Source: Methanothermobacter sp. (GTDB lineage Archaea; Methanobacteriota; Methanobacteria; Methanobacteriales; DSM-23052). Taken from it: a DNA stretch of 64,000 bases. Numbering within the stretch: the first letter of the stretch is position 1; every line of letters begins with the position of its first letter. The position numbers and the translations under genes were made by a program. The notes beneath the pieces were generated by a model. The model was not told the origin of the DNA, did not search any database, and saw nothing but the letters and a program-made list of their open reading frames with translations. This document shows positions 1 to 8,343 of the stretch, piece by piece. Location: NCBI GenBank assembly GCA_030055615.1, contig JASFYN010000001.1, forward strand, positions 327,267 through 391,266, in the 5' to 3' direction.

Positions 1-27
1 CCACAGAATATCAGGGAAACTTTTAAA

Positions 28-240
28 ATGCAAGAGGGCAAGTATGTGAATTATAAGCTTGTCAGGCACGCTAAGATCAGAAAGGGTGGTGTGAAAACTA
101 GGAGCATCTCTAGGACGATATGGGAGCGTCTCACACCTGATGGGGCTCTTAAGATCCCGGAGGATCAACTTGAACTCTATGACATCAGGGAAGGGGATTT
201 CGTAAGCATTTACTTACAAGAGTCTACAAGAGAAGGATGA
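28..240 (+). CDS. Small conserved-looking protein of unknown function
   Basis: A 70-residue product that I do not recognise. It is basic in the first half (several Lys/Arg between residues 10 and 35) and acidic afterwards, with a predicted beta-rich C-terminal half (residues 40-64) that ends in a hydrophilic tail. There is no signal peptide or membrane segment. The frame stays open to base 1 and no clear ribosome-binding site precedes the ATG at 28, so translation may begin outside the window. The next gene is on the other strand, so it ends its transcription unit. Confidence 0.5.
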   Translation: MQEGKYVNYKLVRHAKIRKGGVKTRSISRTIWERLTPDGALKIPEDQLELYDIREGDFVSIYLQESTREG

Positions 241-359
241 AAAGATCCCCCCAAAAAAATATCATGGAATACCCTAAAAGTAAGGTGTGGATCCCCCAAT
301 TTGTGGATATTCTTAATTTTAAATTTTGGGGTTAAATAATCCTTTAAATGTAGGCTTTT

Positions 360-677
360 TTAGCTTTTTTGGGTTTTGTATATGGCACCTGCTATGATAA
401 GTATTCCTATGATTATCATTATAGAGGGGCCTATGATGTATCCTATGTCTATTTTTAGTATGGCTGAGATTCCTATGATGATTAGGAGTGTTCCGAAGAT
501 AACGCCTATTATTAACCCACCATGGGGTAGGCCGAAGCATTCTTCTTTATAGCGTTCTTCTGGTTGGCCGAAGCATGTGTCTCCTTTTGGTTTTTGCATT
601 TGGAGGGGTGCTCCGCAGCCTGAGCAAAATTCTGCATCTTCTTCATTTTTTTTACCACATTTTGGACAATATACCAT
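360..677 (-). CDS. Zinc-ribbon membrane protein
   Basis: A 105-residue protein with an N-terminal zinc ribbon (Cys4-x2-Cys7 and Cys18-x2-Cys21), a polar linker with two further Cys, and two hydrophobic helices (about residues 54-71 and 78-98). It probably sits in the membrane with the zinc ribbon in the cytoplasm. A GTGAT site 5 bases before the ATG supports the start. The gene overlaps the end of the upstream membrane-protein gene by 26 bases, so the two are probably co-translated. The zinc-ribbon-plus-membrane-helices layout is common in archaea without an assigned reaction. Confidence 0.75.
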   Translation of the reverse strand: MVYCPKCGKKNEEDAEFCSGCGAPLQMQKPKGDTCFGQPEERYKEECFGLPHGGLIIGVIFGTLLIIIGISAILKIDIGYIIGPSIMIIIGILIIAGAIYKTQKS

Positions 678-1356
678 CTTTCATCACTCTTTTATTTTTT
701 TGGCATTTTTTTAGATCGCAATTTTGACATATCCTATTATGTGTTCTTTGGGATGATAGTATCCTGGTTATGATCCAGATGGGGATTAGTATCAAAAGGT
801 AAAGTTCGGTGAGTAGGCTATTATTTATTTCCTCTACGCCTAGGAGTAGCATGAACGCTCCCAGGACAAAAAAGGCATTTAGAAACAAATTTAAGAAATT
901 TGTGCGCCATTTAGATAAACTGTTGTATAATAGGCTGGTTAAAGTTCCTGTAAAACCCAACCAAAAAATTATGATCTTGTTTTCACATGGTAGTCTGCCG
1001 AGTAGATATGACAATATTCCGAGGAGGGAGATTATAGCCCCTATAATTAGCCCGGTGCAGCCTGCACAATAAGTTTTGCCCACTAATTGGATGACATGTC
1101 CAGAAAAGTTCCCACAATCGGGATGATGTCCCTTAAATTCCATGATACTAGAATCCTTTTTTTGGAATTTTGATGGGAAAATCCCAACCAACATACCCAA
1201 AAAGCAAATTAGACCAAAAAATGAGAAAATTAAATAGTGAGGCCAATGGGAAGTTGAATTATCCGGGATCTTGAATACCATTATAGGTAAGAAGAACAAG
1301 CCTATCAATGAAACACTTATAAAGTATATGAAGGTAAGATTTTCTGATATTTTCAA
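652..1356 (-). CDS. Multi-spanning membrane protein with HHPxC and YCAGCTG motifs
   Basis: A 234-residue integral membrane protein with about six hydrophobic segments. Between the second and third lies a conserved-looking pair, His77-His78-Pro-Asp-Cys81 and Cys97-Ala-Gly-Cys100-Thr-Gly. The C-terminal tail (about residues 211-219) has a second Cys set of the form CxxCxxxxC. Both clusters look fit to bind metal or a redox centre. The TTG start overlaps the stop of the radical SAM gene (TTGA) and follows a GGGGGA site. I do not know the function. The operon with a radical SAM enzyme and a zinc-ribbon protein hints at a shared metal-dependent process. Confidence 0.65.
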   Translation of the reverse strand: MKISENLTFIYFISVSLIGLFFLPIMVFKIPDNSTSHWPHYLIFSFFGLICFLGMLVGIFPSKFQKKDSSIMEFKGHHPDCGNFSGHVIQLVGKTYCAGCTGLIIGAIISLLGILSYLLGRLPCENKIIIFWLGFTGTLTSLLYNSLSKWRTNFLNLFLNAFFVLGAFMLLLGVEEINNSLLTELYLLILIPIWIITRILSSQRTHNRICQNCDLKKCQKNKRVMKDGILSKMW

Positions 1357-2768
1357 AACAAGTCCCCCAAAGCCTGAAGAACGCCCCTACCTGCCATGTA
1401 CCTGTAGACTTTCCCCTTTAAAATGTTTAATGAGAATAGTCCTTTTAGGCGCCTTTTTATGTTCCCATAGAAGCTCCTGTAACATTCGTATAATTCTTCT
1501 TGTACTTCTTCCCTTGAAAGGTTTTCTGTGGGCATGACTGCATGTATCATATCATAATTGGCCCAATTTTTGTCCTCTATCCATTTATTGGCTTTGGCAA
1601 TATCATAGAGCTTCGTTCCTGGGAATGGTGTTAAAATCATGAAAATTGCAAGGTCAGGGTCTACCATGTTGGCGAATTCTCGCAATTTCTCTATGGATTT
1701 GTGGGAATCTCTTCTTTCTCCTATGATGAAAGTTGCCTGTGCAAATATATCATTCTCCTTTAGGAGGTCCATAGAAACCTTGGCATCGGAAGTTCTAATA
1801 TTCTTATTGAAACCTTTGAGGGTTGGGTTGTCATGCCTTTCTAACCCGGCCATAATCCAATAATTGCCAGCTTTCCTCATTTTAGGCAGTATACGCTTAT
1901 TTTTGATAATATCATCACTTCTGGCCTGGACGAACCACATCAGATCATCTAGGCCCCTTTTTATGAGTTCGTCACATAATCTTTCGATCCTGGCACCTGA
2001 ACCTAGGTTATCATCGGTGAACCATAGGAAGGTGATCCCATATTCATTGTATAGGTGTTCTATTTCATCAGCTATACGCTGGGGTGATTTGGCCCTCCAT
2101 CTTTGCCAGTGTTTCCATTGTGAACAAAAGGTGCATTGATGGTCACATCCGCGTGAAGCTTCTATGAGAGCATATCTTGCGTTTCCTGCCATCATTTTAA
2201 AATGATACTTTTTCATATGATCTGCGACAAAATGATAACCTGGGAATGGTAATTCATCTAGGTTTTGGATAAGTGGTCTGGGAGGATTGTGTATTATTTT
2301 ATCATTGTATTTGAAGGATAATCCTCTAACCTTTGAAATGGGCATGTTCTTCTCTATGTTTTGGATGAGTTCATTAAGTGTTTCTTCACCTTCGCCACGT
2401 ATAATAAAGTCAATCTCTGGATATGATTTGAGGGTTTCTTGGGCTGTTGCTGTGAAATGTTGGCCGCCGACAACGGTTATTATATCTGGGTTGACTTTTT
2501 TTGCTGTTTCAACAGTTCTAAGAACTAGATAGGTGTTACAGGTTGCCAGAGCGCTTGGAACAACCATATCTGGTTGGAGGGAGTCTATACGTTTTTCCAT
2601 TTTCTTCCAGTCAACCCTCTCAGCCTGACAATCCAAGACTTCTATGTGTATATTTTCATTTTTAGCCTCAATGTAGGCTGCTAATCCTAATATGCCTAAT
2701 GGTGGGGGCCGGTATTCGCCCATTAGGAACCATGGATCTTTTGGAGGTTCTATGAAGAGAACTTTCAT
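1353..2768 (-). CDS. B12-binding-domain radical SAM protein
   Basis: A 471-residue enzyme of the cobalamin-binding radical SAM superfamily. Residues 1-140 form a Rossmann-like B12-type domain ending in the GEGEET segment usual for the class. The radical SAM core follows, with Cys-x3-Cys-x2-Cys in CDHQCTFC near residue 212. The C-terminal 100 residues are family-specific and end near a Lys/Arg-rich segment. Family members do methylations, ring contractions or other radical chemistry on S-adenosylmethionine; the substrate cannot be read from the sequence. The gene heads a three-gene operon with two Cys-rich membrane proteins and is divergent from trmY. Confidence 0.8.
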   Translation of the reverse strand: MKVLFIEPPKDPWFLMGEYRPPPLGILGLAAYIEAKNENIHIEVLDCQAERVDWKKMEKRIDSLQPDMVVPSALATCNTYLVLRTVETAKKVNPDIITVVGGQHFTATAQETLKSYPEIDFIIRGEGEETLNELIQNIEKNMPISKVRGLSFKYNDKIIHNPPRPLIQNLDELPFPGYHFVADHMKKYHFKMMAGNARYALIEASRGCDHQCTFCSQWKHWQRWRAKSPQRIADEIEHLYNEYGITFLWFTDDNLGSGARIERLCDELIKRGLDDLMWFVQARSDDIIKNKRILPKMRKAGNYWIMAGLERHDNPTLKGFNKNIRTSDAKVSMDLLKENDIFAQATFIIGERRDSHKSIEKLREFANMVDPDLAIFMILTPFPGTKLYDIAKANKWIEDKNWANYDMIHAVMPTENLSREEVQEELYECYRSFYGNIKRRLKGLFSLNILKGKVYRYMAGRGVLQALGDLF

Positions 2769-2841
2769 AAAAATCTATATTCCTATATGTTTCAAAGGTT
2801 GGAAATAGTTTTACATGAAATAATTTATAGATATAGGTTCT

Positions 2842-3435
2842 ATGAGGGGTTTTCTTGTTATAGGAAATAGGGCCAGTACTGGTCCTTTTAGTTTGAAGAA
2901 TATTCCAGGTGCTGGGCGGATGGATATACTGTGTCGTTGCATCTCCCAGGCCATGTTTTTGTCCCATTCCCTGAGAAAATCTTTGGAAGTTTATCTTCTC
3001 CTACTCGGCGACCCTAATCCACCAGTAGTCGTGAAGTTTAGAAGTGATGAGGTTAGGAGAATGTCACCTGATGAGAGAAGCATAGCTGGACTTATAAGGA
3101 AAGCCTTAAAGTTTAAAGCGGGAGAAGAATGGACTGAGACAAACTCTGGAGTATTCATTTCAAAAAAAGATCTTAGAAGATTATTGGAAGAACTTTCTAA
3201 CCATTATAGAGTATATTACATGAGGGAAGATGGAAAAGATCTGAGGAAATTGGCAGATAAAATGGAGGATCCGCTCTTTGTATTGGGTGATCATCTTGGG
3301 GTTAAAAAAGAAGATGAAAAGGTGATACTAGGATTTGCAGAGGATATTGTTAGCGTCTCCAAGCTTTCTTTAATGGCGGAACAATGTATAACAATTGCAA
3401 ATTATGAGCTTGACAGGGCATCAACTAAGGGGTAA
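2842..3435 (+). CDS. trmY: tRNA (pseudouridine(54)-N(1))-methyltransferase TrmY
   Basis: A 197-residue SPOUT-class methyltransferase. The N-terminal half carries the TrmY signature around GRMDILCRCISQAMFLSH. The C-terminal half has the AdoMet-binding trefoil-knot segments (PLFVLGDHLG near residue 150 and LSLMAEQCITIANYELD at the end). The enzyme methylates N1 of pseudouridine 54 in the T-loop of archaeal tRNAs. No strong Shine-Dalgarno site is visible; a TATA-like TTTATAGATATA lies just upstream, so the mRNA may have a very short leader. Length matches the family. It converges on the DUF2207 gene with one base between the stops. Confidence 0.9.
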   Translation: MRGFLVIGNRASTGPFSLKNIPGAGRMDILCRCISQAMFLSHSLRKSLEVYLLLLGDPNPPVVVKFRSDEVRRMSPDERSIAGLIRKALKFKAGEEWTETNSGVFISKKDLRRLLEELSNHYRVYYMREDGKDLRKLADKMEDPLFVLGDHLGVKKEDEKVILGFAEDIVSVSKLSLMAEQCITIANYELDRASTKG

Positions 3436-3436
3436 G

Positions 3437-5212
3437 TTAGAAGGCGTCGCCACCTCCTCCCATGTCTCCTCCTCCAATGTCCCCTATACTAATATTATCA
3501 TGTTCTGTTTCTGTTGATGTGCTCATACCAGTGGCTAGTGCAGTGCTTAAAAGTCCATACCCCCCATAGTAGTGGAATATGTAAACGTCGTTTTCTTCTA
3601 GTTCTTGTTCTGGTAATTGTAATTTCATGGCTTTTATAACATTTTCTGCTATTCCCAGGGCTGTTGCATAGACCAAGTACTTGTTCCATATTTTAACGGA
3701 CTCTGGTGGATATTCTTTTATTTGGCTGAAATCTTTGAGGTATTTTTTGAAATTGTTCCATTTTTCAATGTATTCTCTGCCTTGGGGTGTCCAGTGTCCT
3801 GGTATATCCTCGGGTAGTAATATTGCTATTATTGAAGTTGTTGCCAACAATACTGCTGTAGAGAATGGTAATTTTCCAAGCGGATCTCCCATTGTGAAAT
3901 AGGCTACTATAATAGCTAATATTATCCCTATGATACCATAAATTTTCATGTATTTGGCGCCTTTGTTTATGAATATCTCTTCTATTTTGTCTGTTATGAA
4001 TTTCTTTTTCAAGTGATTTTTCCAATTTTCATAGAGACCCTGGAAGTATATGGCGGTATTTTTTTCTGATAATTTTTTCGGGATTTCATCTAATGGTATT
4101 AAGTTGTTTTTCCTGAATCTTCGCAGGAATCTTATCACATCCATTTCAAAGTCTTCCAGGCCTTTTAAGTCCTTGTTAATTTTTAGGAATACCTTTTTTT
4201 CTTTTGTTTCTACTTTGAGATAATTTCTGTCTATTAAGTCCATTATTGTGGCTTTGAATCCGTCCATGTCTGGTTCGCCCACGCCTTTGAAGATCTTAGA
4301 AGGGTATATGGCGTTTACGAGTGCCGGAGGGTCATTGTATGGGATTTCACGCTCATATTCTGCTTTATAGTCTATCTCAGGTTCCCTTCCATATTTTAGG
4401 TATATCAATAGGGGTGTGAAGTTGGCTATGATTAACATGATCCCAGTGAGAGAGTATATCATGTTTTTGAATGCTAGTTCTTCCTGGTATTCCCTTTGTT
4501 TGCGTTCTATTATGGGTAATGCTTCCTGTTCTATGATTCTACCATTGTTTGGATTGGCCGAGAAATATTCTTTTGGTATGGTCATTTCCACTTCAAAGAA
4601 TTGGCCAGCGGGTATGGTCTTGGATGTGACTTCTAATGTGTTTTTTTGCCATTTAGCCCCTTCTAGATAATATGGTGGGTTTAACCAGTATTTGGTGCCT
4701 TCTTTTCCGGGGAGGTGTATTCTGGTATTTGACTGTTCTATGGGGACCTTCCATCCTTCACCGATTATCTTGTAATGTAATTCTGTTATGTCATTATAGA
4801 ATGTTAGTACATTGATTGCATCATATTCAAAGGTAAGGTTCACTTTTTGGTCAGTGATTGGAGTTGTTAACATTGGATCAGAATATAAATAAACCCTAAT
4901 CCTTTGGATGTTATTTTCTGTTTCTATTTCAGGATATCCTATATATGCACCTTCAGCCGACACATTCAAGTTTTGGATGCTTTGACCGGCATCTAAAGGT
5001 ATTACACGGGTTATCCCATTCCAAGTCCCTTTAAATGAGTAATGTATTTTTTCTTTAACGTGTATTGTCCCATCCTCTTTTAGGAAAAGGTCAGTGTCTA
5101 TTGCTGTTATTGAATAACTACGACCCTGTGTGGCCATGAAACCTATGATTATCAAGAAAGATAGGACACCTACTATTATTATAAGATTTCTTTTGTTTAT
5201 TTGCAATTTCAT
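3437..5212 (-). CDS. DUF2207 membrane protein
   Basis: A 591-residue membrane protein. A single N-terminal helix (residues 11-29) is followed by an extracytoplasmic beta-rich domain with the DUF2207 pattern (DGTIHVKEKIHYSFKGTWNGI). There is a helix near 250-270, a charged cytoplasmic segment, two more helices near 425-465, a second soluble region and a glycine-rich tail (GGGDMGGGG). DUF2207 proteins typically pair with LemA proteins, as here: lemA lies 11 bases upstream. The function is unknown; cell-envelope processes are often suggested. The ATG directly abuts a GGGG site, and a TTG two codons later is an alternative start. Confidence 0.85.
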   Translation of the reverse strand: MKLQINKRNLIIIVGVLSFLIIIGFMATQGRSYSITAIDTDLFLKEDGTIHVKEKIHYSFKGTWNGITRVIPLDAGQSIQNLNVSAEGAYIGYPEIETENNIQRIRVYLYSDPMLTTPITDQKVNLTFEYDAINVLTFYNDITELHYKIIGEGWKVPIEQSNTRIHLPGKEGTKYWLNPPYYLEGAKWQKNTLEVTSKTIPAGQFFEVEMTIPKEYFSANPNNGRIIEQEALPIIERKQREYQEELAFKNMIYSLTGIMLIIANFTPLLIYLKYGREPEIDYKAEYEREIPYNDPPALVNAIYPSKIFKGVGEPDMDGFKATIMDLIDRNYLKVETKEKKVFLKINKDLKGLEDFEMDVIRFLRRFRKNNLIPLDEIPKKLSEKNTAIYFQGLYENWKNHLKKKFITDKIEEIFINKGAKYMKIYGIIGIILAIIVAYFTMGDPLGKLPFSTAVLLATTSIIAILLPEDIPGHWTPQGREYIEKWNNFKKYLKDFSQIKEYPPESVKIWNKYLVYATALGIAENVIKAMKLQLPEQELEENDVYIFHYYGGYGLLSTALATGMSTSTETEHDNISIGDIGGGDMGGGGDAF

Positions 5213-5223
5213 CCCCTACTGGT

Positions 5224-5775
5224 CTAAAATTTGACTTTTGGCAGTTCTCTTGCGCTTTCTTCTACTTGGAAGAATTCTGCTTCCTTGAAATTGAAAAGGG
5301 AGGCTATTATATTGCTTGGGATCATCTGACATTTATTATTGTACATTAGTACAGTGTCGTTGTAAAATTGGCGTGAATAAGCTATTTTATCTTCAATTTC
5401 TTCTAGTTGGCCTTGTAATCTTAGAAAGTTTTCATTGGCTTTAAGGTTGGGATAGTTCTCAGCGACAGCGAATAAGCTCTTCAGGGCGCCTGTTAACATG
5501 TTATCGGCTTCGCCAATTTCTTTGACATTATTCGCATCTAGAAGCGCGCTTCTAGCTTTTGTGACATTTTCTAGGACGGTTTTCTCATGCTTTGCATAGC
5601 CTTTAACGGTCTCCACTAGATTAGGTACTAGGTCTGCTCTTCTTTTAAGCTGAACATCTATCTGCGACCAAGCATTTTCAACCCTATTTCTAAGCTGCAC
5701 AAGACTATTATAAAGATATCCAAGGTACAATATGAACAAAAATATTATACAGACGACTATTATCCATAGTAACAC
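5224..5775 (-). CDS. LemA family protein
   Basis: A 183-residue protein with one N-terminal membrane helix (residues 2-20) and a long helical-bundle domain with the LemA signature ([29 protein letters not shown], residues about 33-61), then a conserved Asn-Phe-Lys end. The GTG start lies 8 bases after GGGAGG. A TATA box sits upstream, so this gene opens a two-gene lemA-DUF2207 operon. LemA proteins are membrane-anchored with a mostly helical soluble domain. Their role is not settled. Confidence 0.9.
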   Translation of the reverse strand: MLLWIIVVCIIFLFILYLGYLYNSLVQLRNRVENAWSQIDVQLKRRADLVPNLVETVKGYAKHEKTVLENVTKARSALLDANNVKEIGEADNMLTGALKSLFAVAENYPNLKANENFLRLQGQLEEIEDKIAYSRQFYNDTVLMYNNKCQMIPSNIIASLFNFKEAEFFQVEESARELPKVKF

Positions 5776-5830
5776 TTCCTAAACCTCCCTAAATTTCACC
5801 CCCACAAAACATAGTATCACATTAGAACAT

Positions 5831-5841
5831 TAGCATATATA
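5831..5841 (-). promoter_or_regulatory. TATA box of the lemA operon
   Basis: Read on the minus strand this is TTTATATATGC, a strong archaeal TATA element about 60 bases before the lemA start. A start site about 25 bases further down would give a leader of roughly 35 bases containing the GGGAGG site. Confidence 0.6.
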
Positions 5842-5857
5842 AACCTTAGAGTATATC

Positions 5858-5875
5858 ATAAAAAAAAAGAAAATG
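5858..5875 (-). terminator. T-rich terminator after the pseudomurein-binding gene
   Basis: On the minus strand, a run of nine to ten T followed by more T-rich sequence lies just after the stop of the 5888-7435 gene. Archaeal RNA polymerase terminates at such U-runs without needing a hairpin. Confidence 0.45.
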
Positions 5876-5887
5876 AGTACCATTTTT

Positions 5888-7435
5888 TTAGTAGAACCTG
5901 AATATGCTCCCCTTAGCATATTTGACCATTATATACGAGTCATCCACCTTCGCATATATGTCCTTGTAGGCATAGGAATCCTGGAAAATCCTTAAAATCC
6001 TATAATTAAACCTTAGTGTAATTATATTTAAGCTACTGTTTGTTTTGCCTTGGATAGATGGTTTTAGATATACTTTGCTTCCACTGACATGTAATTTTCC
6101 ACATACTAGGCAATAATCAGCGTCGCAATGGGTACAATACCACATACCCTCGTAATTACCATCTGTTGTTCCTCCTTGTTCGAAGGCTAATGTCCCATAC
6201 CGGCCACAACATGGGCAATAATTAACAAATGCACTTGTATAATAATTGGAATAATCCTTTGACCCGCAAGTGCACCTTCCAGTAGCCTTCACATAATCTT
6301 TAGTTACCTGGATATTATATGCGCCAAGATAACCTGCTATAACCGGCGTTTTAAACTTGAAAATGTCAGAATAGGTTTCAACACTGGCTGGTAATTTCCC
6401 ATTCACTTTATACGAATTTAGAATCTTTGAAAATTCTAGGATAAGGAAATCGCATCCTAATCTCCCTATTGGACTATTAAGTGAATTTGGCAGACGACCA
6501 TAAGTTTTGATGAAACTTTCCACCCTTTTCGCCAAATCAACATAATCATTCTTTGTTAATTCACCCGCAGCAACACCATTTAAAGGGTTTGGCGCCGGGT
6601 TCACCACCCTTTGGGTTATGGTCTTAAGCTCCTCCAAGAACTTGTTATAATTCGCCGCTGCCTGCGTTGCTTTACTCGTATTAGAACTTGTAAGATCATT
6701 CAAGTAAGATATCATATGACTTGTAAGGTGCAAAAATTGGGCCTTGGAAACTGTGAGAGTATCGGAAAGTTTCACAGCTCCTGGGACCTCACTTTTATCA
6801 TCTATAAAAGTGATGATACTACCAGTACTCTTTAAAACATTCCCTGCTATAGAATTATCGTTGAGTATTAGTTTTTTCACATCATCTGGCGTTTTAACTG
6901 TTGAAGTATTCCTTCCAGTAGTTGCTGATGCAACCTTCACGCTTTTTATTGTCACAGAACTTGGCAGTCTTCCATTGGTATTGTAGAAGTTTATTATCCT
7001 GCTGTAGGCGTAGATTAGGCTTTGGTAATTCACTTTACCAATTGTCGTTGTCATGTAATCAGGTGATCTTTTGTTGGTTTCCATGTATTTTTTGATGTTT
7101 TGGGCTGTTTGTAGGTATGCTGTTTTTGTGAGTGTTCCTGTTGCGCTGTAGGTGGGTGGGTTTGTTGGTGGTTGGTAGTTGTTGGTTGTTATTGTTTTTT
7201 TCTGGTTGGTGTTTAGGTTTATTGTTGTGGTGGCTGCTGCATAGAGGTAGTTGTCTAGTGTGATATTTTTATTGTTTACTGTGATCTGGGATGGTATTTT
7301 GCCTGTTTTTGATGCTTGGTCAGCTATTACCTTGGAAGCATTTGAAACTTCATTGTATGTTAATTGGCCCGCCGAGGCATTATTTATAAATAAGGGTAAT
7401 ATTAGTAGGGTTATTATCCCTAGTAATTTTTTCAT
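5888..7435 (-). CDS. Exported pseudomurein-binding-repeat protein with Cys-rich zinc-ribbon C-terminus
   Basis: About 515 residues. A signal peptide ([22 protein letters not shown]) is followed by pseudomurein-binding (PMB) repeats. With numbering from an upstream GTG they lie at about 28-75, 104-170 and 295-356, each with the LTKxxYxxxAxxxxxYxxxNGRLPxSV type pattern. A Thr/Asn/Pro-rich linker separates the first two. The C-terminal part holds a Cys cluster (CTC, CPCC, CTHC and CLVC, about 392-449) that could bind two zincs, then a beta-rich end. The ATG is chosen because GGTG lies 7 bases before it and a TATA box fits a short leader; a GTG four codons upstream is less likely. The protein should sit in the pseudomurein wall. 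A Cys-rich domain outside the cell is unusual. No peptidase domain is evident. Confidence 0.8.
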   Translation of the reverse strand: MKKLLGIITLLILPLFINNASAGQLTYNEVSNASKVIADQASKTGKIPSQITVNNKNITLDNYLYAAATTTINLNTNQKKTITTNNYQPPTNPPTYSATGTLTKTAYLQTAQNIKKYMETNKRSPDYMTTTIGKVNYQSLIYAYSRIINFYNTNGRLPSSVTIKSVKVASATTGRNTSTVKTPDDVKKLILNDNSIAGNVLKSTGSIITFIDDKSEVPGAVKLSDTLTVSKAQFLHLTSHMISYLNDLTSSNTSKATQAAANYNKFLEELKTITQRVVNPAPNPLNGVAAGELTKNDYVDLAKRVESFIKTYGRLPNSLNSPIGRLGCDFLILEFSKILNSYKVNGKLPASVETYSDIFKFKTPVIAGYLGAYNIQVTKDYVKATGRCTCGSKDYSNYYTSAFVNYCPCCGRYGTLAFEQGGTTDGNYEGMWYCTHCDADYCLVCGKLHVSGSKVYLKPSIQGKTNSSLNIITLRFNYRILRIFQDSYAYKDIYAKVDDSYIMVKYAKGSIFRFY

Positions 7436-7469
7436 GATAAACACCACTAGCCACTTATTAACAAAAAAC

Positions 7470-7480
7470 TTTTATATAAA
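7470..7480 (-). promoter_or_regulatory. TATA box of the pseudomurein-binding gene
   Basis: TTTATATAAAAG on the minus strand, centred about 40 bases before the ATG at 7435. Initiation about 26 bases downstream gives a leader near 14 bases that still includes GGTG. Confidence 0.65.
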
Positions 7481-7800
7481 CCTTATCATTTTTTCGCGGC
7501 TTATATGACATTATTTCAATTTTTAGAAAGTCTAGAAAAAGTAATACTTTTAAAATATTCCAAATTTTAATGATTTTTTTCTTATTTAGTTCCATCGCGC
7601 AAAGTATGGGGTGATGATGGATGATTTGGAAAGTTGTTTATCATATGAGGAGGGTTTATTAAAAGGGTACTTGCTTCCTGCTTTATTTCTGTTTAATCCC
7701 ATATTTACGCTTTAGGTCGTGAAATATTTGCATGGAGTGTCACACTACTGATTAGGGCAAGTTTTAATGGTTGTTTGAACCATTGTTTTTCTCATTTATG
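7481..7800. other. Intergenic stretch without a supported gene
   Basis: About 320 bases of AT-rich DNA upstream of the pseudomurein-binding gene. The only open frame of note is 33 codons on the plus strand (7614-7715), without a recognisable product. I see no tRNA, terminator hairpin or conserved RNA fold. Together with the following remnant it forms an 800-base low-information gap, uncommon in this compact genome. Confidence 0.4.
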
Positions 7801-8214
7801 TTAAAATTTACTGGTTGGGCCCATTATCGTTTCATTCTTTAGGGGGAGGATCTTATCGTGGGCGTATTGTCCGGGATAGTGGTGGAGGCCCTTGTGGGGC
7901 ATTATATCGGTCGTGAATTTGTCAAATGGCGCGTAACAATTTATACCATGTCCTGCCAAGTATGTTTCTGCTGTGGCCTTCCCATGGCGGTCGTCACAGC
8001 CAATAACCAATGGGGCATTGTTATTAATTGTTATGATGGGTTTTTTTGGAATTTGGGGTTTGGAATAGATCGTGAAATGGGGAAGAAGGGGCTTATAGGG
8101 GGGTGTTTTTTTGATAGAAATTAGAAAAGGGTGGTGTGGAGTTAAATATGATTTCGTTATACTATCGTATAACGAAGATGGTACTCCATCTACAATAAAT
8201 TCCCATTTATAAGA
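7801..8214 (-). pseudogene. Start-less gene remnant of unknown family
   Basis: The minus strand is open for 137 codons from an in-frame TAG (8215-8217) down to the TAA at 7801. The translation looks like real protein: a Pro/Lys-rich part, then APLVIGCDDRHGKATAETYL, then GHGINCYAPFDKFTTDIMP. No ATG, GTG or TTG occurs before the TTG of the PLVIG segment, and no ribosome-binding site is placed to use that codon. The simplest reading is the 3' end of a gene whose 5' part was lost. The frame runs through two perfect hairpins at 8153-8190. A non-standard start is the alternative. Family not recognised. Confidence 0.4.
8153..8190. repeat. Two adjacent perfect hairpins
   Basis: TTCGTTATAC-TATC-GTATAACGAA (8153-8176) has 10-base arms and a 4-base loop. 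It is followed immediately by GATGG-TACT-CCATC (8177-8190), with 5-base arms and a 4-base loop. Neither is followed by a T-run, so a terminator role is not obvious. They lie at the 5' edge of the gene remnant, where a mobile-element end or a regulator site would be possible. Confidence 0.6.
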
Positions 8215-8251
8215 CTATCTTATCTGATGAGTAGACTAAATACAAACTTTA

Positions 8252-8290
8252 TTATTACAATATACCAGTTTTTTGAAAATCTTGTAATAA
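8252..8290. repeat. Inverted repeat upstream of the CobN-like gene
   Basis: TTATTACAA (8252-8260) and TTGTAATAA (8282-8290) are exact inverted copies with a 21-base spacer. They lie just upstream of the likely TATA region of the CobN-like gene, which suits an operator for a dimeric regulator. Confidence 0.45.
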
Positions 8291-8294
8291 ATAA

Positions 8295-8309
8295 TTTTTT
8301 ATATTAATT
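8295..8309 (+). promoter_or_regulatory. TATA-like element of the CobN-like gene
   Basis: TTTTTTATATTAATT lies about 40-50 bases before the coding start. Initiation about 25 bases downstream would leave a leader of 15-25 bases carrying GGGAGGTGA (8339-8347). Confidence 0.45.
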
Positions 8310-8343
8310 ATCATTTTACTTTAAATGAAAAAATTAAAGGGAG

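Noticed and set aside
241-359. Terminator hairpin between the first two genes
   Set aside because: Only imperfect GGATCCCCCAA-like and AATTTTAAATTTTGGGGTT pairing is present, without a clear T-run on either strand.
7614-7715. 33-codon plus-strand frame
   Set aside because: GGGGTGATG-like sequence precedes it, but it is too short and has no recognisable product; kept only as a note in the intergenic entry.
7858-8124. 88-codon plus-strand frame in the gap before the CobN-like gene
   Set aside because: It lies exactly opposite the minus-strand remnant, whose translation looks far more like protein; this frame is rich in Gly/Trp from a G-rich strand.
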